From Pycnococcus provasolii (lineage: Eukaryota; Chlorophyta; Pseudoscourfieldiophyceae; Pseudoscourfieldiales; Pycnococcaceae), in the NCBI GenBank assembly GCA_938743325.2, contig OW568903.1, forward strand, positions 1 to 64,000: DNA of 64,000 nucleotides, written 5' to 3'. Under the pieces are notes generated by a model. That model saw nothing but the letters and a program-made list of their open reading frames with translations, was not told the DNA's origin and searched no databases. How positions within the stretch are numbered: the stretch's first letter is position 1; the number at the start of each line of letters is the position of its first letter. Positions 60,205 to 64,000 of the stretch are shown piece after piece. The position numbers and the translations under genes are program-made.

Positions 60205-62060
60205 TGCTGAGAGGGGCGAATCGATTGGGGGTTTGTTTTGGTGAAACCCCCACTGGAGATTTGGTTTGTTTGGTTTTACGTCTTGACTTTTTCAGGACGT
60301 GGTGTATTTATAGTGGGTGACTGACAGCCCACTATAATCCCCCCCCTTTGGAATAAACAACTCAAGACGTTTTCCATTGATGTAAAGATAGCGATCGTGT
60401 GATCACGATCGCTCGACGCGCTTTGCTGCTGGCGCGCTGGCGGCGCGCTTCTTCTTTTCTTTACACTTGTAACTCATTCTTGACTTTTTACTGGAGCATG
60501 CGCGTGTCTACAACATCGTCCTGGAGTCCGTACGAATGGTGCAACAATTCCCGCGAAATGTGGCACTGCCATCGGAAGGAGTTCGCTTGCGCGCGTGGAA
60601 CTGCGTGGCAAACGTGCCGATCAAGCAAGGCTACTACGCAATTCGGGCACTTGACAGCAGGTACAACTACGAAGCAACGGCCACGACGCGTCAACTGAAA
60701 GAAGATGAACTGGACAACACCACGATGCCCGGAACGTCTACTTTCACGGATTGGGTGCCAACGTTTGAACGCGTCCTGGGCGAGCTCGAGCGACTTGGCG
60801 AGAATTTGAGCAACGAATCTCGAATGCGGGACGAGACCGGACATTGCGCACGCCGTGAACTGCGTGGCGCGGAAGATGCATCAAGCTGATTTAGCTGACG
60901 ACACGGCTTGCAACAGAATCCTGAAGTATGTCTCGCAGACGAGTCAATTTGGTCTGTGGTACGGCAACGACAATGACGCGACATCCATTCGACTGGTGGC
61001 CTACGTCGACAGCGATTGGGCTGGCGAGCCTGACCGTCGTAGCCTAGGAGGGCTTGCTCTGCGGATCAATCGTCAAGCTCTGGTGCACTGGAGAGTGATG
61101 AAGCAGAAGGTCGTCGCGAAGTCTTCGGCAGAGGCTGAGCTAATCGCACTCGCGGATCACTCTGACATGGTGATGACTGCCAGACTGCTACTTGCAGAAC
61201 TAGGATTAGGCCAAGATCGTACGCCTGTGCATGAGGACAACTCGGCCGCAATCCAGATACTGGGCGACAGGCGCTACGACGGGCGGACCAAGCATGTGGA
61301 CTACAGGATCAAATCTGTGCGAGAGCGGGTACTCAGTGGCGCGATCAACGTGACGTACATCTCCACCAAACTTCAGCTGGCGGACATGTTCACGAAGGGA
61401 CTTCCTCGTGTGGATCACGAGCGCATGACCGCGGTTGCGCTGCATGGAGGGGACCTCGATTCGCTGAGCTAACTTGGCACCAACCACAGTTCGTACTGCG
61501 ATCGGCGAGGAGGAGTGCTGAGAGGGGCGAATCGATTGGGGGTTTGTTTTGGTGAAACCCCCACTGGAGATTTGGTTTGTTTGGTTTTACGTCTTGACTT
61601 TTTCAGGACGTGGTGTATTTATAGTGGGTGACTGACAGCCCACTATAATCCCCCCCTTTGGAATAAACAACTCAAGACGTTTTCCATTGATGTAAAGATA
61701 GCGATCGTGTGATCACGATCGCTCGACGCGCTTTGCTGCTGGCGCGCTGGCGGCGCGCTTCTTCTTTTCTTTACACTTGTAACTCATTCTTGACTTTTTA
61801 CTTACTTTCACTCGACCACAACGTATGGCGTCTGAAGGTGATACCGGTGCCGGGGGCACACACCAAGAACACACACCACAACCTACAGGCAGTGGCTCGT
61901 TCCGTCACGCCTCTCGCTTGTACTATAGGACCTGGAGCCATGCTGCTGCCTGCTCACATGTATGTCCAGAGCTCAACGTGTATGTCTTCAAGTCTGAAAC
62001 CTGGCACTTGGAAGGGGAGGGTACACCCTGAGTCAGCGGCCCCACTTCCGAACAACGAAC
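60205..62060 (+). mobile_element. Ty1/Copia-type LTR retrotransposon fossil
   Basis: Two LTR copies begin TGCTGAGAGGGG at 60205 and 61516 and match through CTTGACTTTTTACT (60492 and 61802), about 290 bp. They contain a hairpin (AGCGATCGTGTGATCACGAT) and an AATAAA-like word. Between them lies a shortened interior ending with Copia RNase H. A purine tract (GGCGAGGAGGAG) sits directly before the second LTR, as a polypurine tract should. To the right of the second LTR about 250 bp look like the start of a gag region, so this may be the trace of two tandem copies. No target duplication was found. The element is broken and non-autonomous; LTR similarity suggests modest age. Confidence 0.8.
60855..61472 (+). 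pseudogene. Copia RNase H portion inside the LTR fossil
   Basis: Encodes the C-terminal part of a Ty1/Copia polyprotein: ILKYVSQTSQFGLWYG, VAYVDSDWAGEPDRRSLGGL, WRVMKQKVVAKSSAEAELIA, HEDNSAAIQILGDRRYDGRT, KHVDYRIKSVRERV and TKLQLADMFTKGLPR are the family's RNase H and terminal motifs. Only a fraction of a full pol is present. Confidence 0.85.
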
Positions 62061-62703
62061 GCGAGCTCTAGAAGAGCGTTCGGCGAATCGGCGCCGTTGC
62101 CGCCGTAGCGGCGTAGCCAGATAGATTTCAACAAAAAAGAAGGAAGACGAGTGCGAGTGTACTCGAGTGGTGAGGCTCACCAACGCACGCGAGGTGACTC
62201 CTGCAGGGGCGGCAATGCCAAGAGCAAGATTGGAGCGCACGGAAATGCAACTGAAACGGGACGAGGACTGCCTAACCCTAACCCTAACCCTAACCCTAAC
62301 CCTAACCCATGAACAACGGGCGACGGGAGTGGGCAAGGGGGGATGGGATCCCAAGAATACTACTCTACGGAATACTGGTTTTCTCTCCCCTGCAGGCTAG
62401 GCTGCCAGGGAGAAAGGGAAGGAAAAAGGGGGGGGCTCGGGGGGGGAGCGGAATGAATCAAAGGTTGAATAAGGCGTGTATATACACACACACGTGTGTG
62501 TATGGTCTATGCAGATGAAGATCAAATCAACTTTAGGGCGTTGAAAGGAAAAGGAAAAAAGGTCTGTATGTCAATCAGTATTCGCAAATCGTCAACCGTT
62601 CGAAAAGACGTTTACACACACGCGCTTTCCAACAAGGTTTCCGTTTTGAGTTTTTTTTTTCTTAGGGGTACGCGACTTTTTTTTGGCTTGAGCAGTGCCT
62701 TTT
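62061..62703. other. Spacer with telomere-like tract and (CA)n
   Basis: Six to seven CCCTAA units lie at 62272-62308. ATACACACACACGTGTGTGTAT at about 62482-62503 is a near-palindromic dinucleotide tract. GGGGGGCTCGGGGGGGGAG lies at about 62430-62448. The right end is T-rich (3' side of RPS2). No gene is supported. Confidence 0.6.
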
Positions 62704-63537
62704 TTACGCGTACGAGCCCTTCTTCGGCGCGCCGAGGAAGTCGCTCCACTCCTGGTACGGCGACTTTGTGAAGCGCGTCTCCTTCCACATGTCAGGCGTC
62801 AAGAAGCCGTACGTGCTCGCGAGCGCGTAGAACGTAGCCTTGACGAAGTTGCCAAGCGTGCGTGTGCAGCCGCGACTGCACGTGTAGACGTCCTGAACAC
62901 CAGCCATGGCAAGCACCTTCTTGGGCGTGATGGCGGCAACAATACCCGCTCCCTTGGGTGCGGGGATGAGGCGCACGCTGACGCTGCCACACTTTCCGCT
63001 CACCTTGGTGGGAACTGTGTGCGGGTCGCCGATTTTCGAACCCCAGTATCCTCGGCGCACGGGCACGAGCGAGAGCTTCGCGAGGATGATCGAGCCGCGA
63101 ATCGACGTCGCCACCTCCTTGCTGCACTTGACGCCAAGTCCGATGTGTCCGTTGTAGTCGCCGACGACGACGAACGCCTTGAATCGCGTCCTCTGTCCCG
63201 CTCGCGTCTGCTTCTGCACGGGCATGATCTTCATCACTTCATCCTTCAGCGACGGTCCAAGGAAGTTCTCGACAATCTGGTACTCCTTCACGGGCAGACT
63301 GAAGAGGTAGATTTGCTCGAGAGATTTGATTTTTCCCTGTTGAACGAGCCGTCCGAGCTTTGTGCACGGCACCCACCTCTCTTCTTCATCTTTCCCTCCT
63401 CGACGTCCCCCTCGACGGTCCCCACGCCCTCCACGTCGATCTCCACGATCACCACGTCCACCACGACCACCTTCCCCACGTCCAAACCCACGGCCGAAGC
63501 CACCACGACCACCACCACGTTCACCGGAGTCCGCCAT
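62704..63537 (-). CDS. RPS2: 40S ribosomal protein uS5 (RPS2)
   Basis: 277 residues, full length for eukaryotic uS5. The N-terminus is an RGG-rich tail ([18 protein letters not shown]), a usual target of arginine methylation. The S5 domain has [60 protein letters not shown] and [20 protein letters not shown]. The C-terminal S5 fold includes [20 protein letters not shown] and the eukaryotic [20 protein letters not shown]. It is part of the small subunit near the mRNA entry site. It is the only cytosolic ribosomal protein in the window and has telomere-like repeats on its promoter side. Confidence 0.97.
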   Translation of the reverse strand: MADSGERGGGRGGFGRGFGRGEGGRGGRGDRGDRRGGRGDRRGGRRGGKDEEERWVPCTKLGRLVQQGKIKSLEQIYLFSLPVKEYQIVENFLGPSLKDEVMKIMPVQKQTRAGQRTRFKAFVVVGDYNGHIGLGVKCSKEVATSIRGSIILAKLSLVPVRRGYWGSKIGDPHTVPTKVSGKCGSVSVRLIPAPKGAGIVAAITPKKVLAMAGVQDVYTCSRGCTRTLGNFVKATFYALASTYGFLTPDMWKETRFTKSPYQEWSDFLGAPKKGSYA

Positions 63538-64000
63538 GATATTCGAGTTGCTGCTGCTAAGGTGGTAAAATGAGTTGAATAGGTGTCGGCGGCCTCAAAG
63601 AACAGGGACACGCCGCCGAAGGAGGAAGAGGTATCCCCCCCCATGTGTTGAGTTCACGGGGATGGAATTTTATTTGATCAAACACACATTATTCGGGGTT
63701 TTATTTCAGGTACATAGAATGAGTTTCCAAGAGGGGGTTAGTAAAGTTAGGGGTTAGAGGTTAGGGGGTTCGGGGGTTCCTTCAGGTGGGTCGAATGAGT
63801 TTCCAAGAGGAGGAAGGTAGGGGTTAGAGGTTAGGGGGTTCGGGGTTTCCTTCAGGTCGAATGATTTTTCCAAGAGGCTGGAAGGTAGGGGTTAGAGGTT
63901 AGGGGTTTCGGGGGTTCCTTCAGGTGGTCGAATGAGTTTCCAGGAGGGGTTTAGTAAAGTTAGGGGTTAGAGTTTAGGGGTTTCGGGGTTTCCTTCTTTC
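63538..64000. repeat. Minisatellite with GGGGTTAG words upstream of RPS2
   Basis: From about 63717 to the window edge a 66-76-bp unit repeats (starts near 63717, 63793, 63859, 63930). Each has GAATGAGTTTCC, GTAGGGGTTAGAGGTTAGGG and TTCGGGGTTCCTTCAGGT-like parts. The G-rich halves resemble degenerate TTAGGG. 63538-63716 shows no feature. The array may continue beyond the window. Confidence 0.85.

Noticed and set aside
60200-61815. Target-site duplication around the Copia-type fossil
   Set aside because: No matching 5-mer is found on the two sides at any plausible boundary.
1-64000. tRNA genes
   Set aside because: I looked for A-box and B-box pairs by eye and saw none I could fold with confidence; a covariance-model scan would be decisive.

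Overview
The window is the left end of a nuclear chromosome from a compact, intron-poor green alga. It opens with about 400 bp of CCCTAA (TTAGGG-type) telomere, followed by about 5 kb of subtelomeric repeats. From about 6 kb onward it holds roughly 22 densely packed eukaryotic genes, each readable as one exon. A primary-plastid, prasinophyte-grade chlorophyte is the best reading. Support comes from plant-type violaxanthin de-epoxidase and zeaxanthin epoxidase, a plastid Cpn60-beta and a plastid dihydroxyacid dehydratase with simple transit peptides and no secondary-plastid signal peptide, a plastid-type PHT4-like transporter, and Ser/Pro-rich pherophorin-like stalks. I cannot name the species. 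TTAGGG telomeres differ from the usual plant TTTAGGG.

Layout. 1-400: telomere with degenerate inner copies. 400-5,700: subtelomere, with 22-bp and 154-bp tandem arrays, foldback elements, a 138-bp duplication and two doubtful coding fragments. 5.9-15.2 kb: mitochondrial cysteine desulfurase, a head-to-head ZEP/VDE pair (both arms of the xanthophyll cycle), dihydroxyacid dehydratase and a LamG membrane protein. 15.9-23.5 kb: three secreted or surface proteins on the minus strand (an inactive-looking M14 carboxypeptidase with an SP-rich stalk, a C1q-like protein, and a GT90/CAP10-like protein). 24.5-38.5 kb: Cpn60-beta, AlkB-like dioxygenase, MYND protein, polyamine oxidase, DCC-family protein, PHT4-type transporter and a WD40 protein. 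39.1-42.1 kb: a nested mobile-element island with a small LTR element, a foldback element, a perfect hairpin and a Copia-type fossil fragment. 42.1-51.0 kb: oligopeptidase B, DEAD-box helicase, plastid methyltransferase, APC10 and a SixA-like phosphatase. 51.1-60.0 kb: a RING protein with 23 near-identical ARM repeats, and a large coiled-coil/ankyrin protein that also carries internal tandem repeats. 60.2-62.3 kb: a Copia-type LTR fossil. 62.7-63.5 kb: ribosomal protein uS5 (RPS2), followed by a minisatellite at the window edge.

Three patterns stand out. First, telomere-like tracts recur inside the chromosome, and by eye they sit in 5' or divergent gaps and never in the short convergent 3' gaps. 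Second, the two xanthophyll-cycle enzymes share one bidirectional promoter region. Third, 51-60 kb is a hotspot of in-frame tandem duplication, best seen in the RING-ARM gene. Gene spacing is very tight, with convergent gaps of 54-132 bp in five cases.
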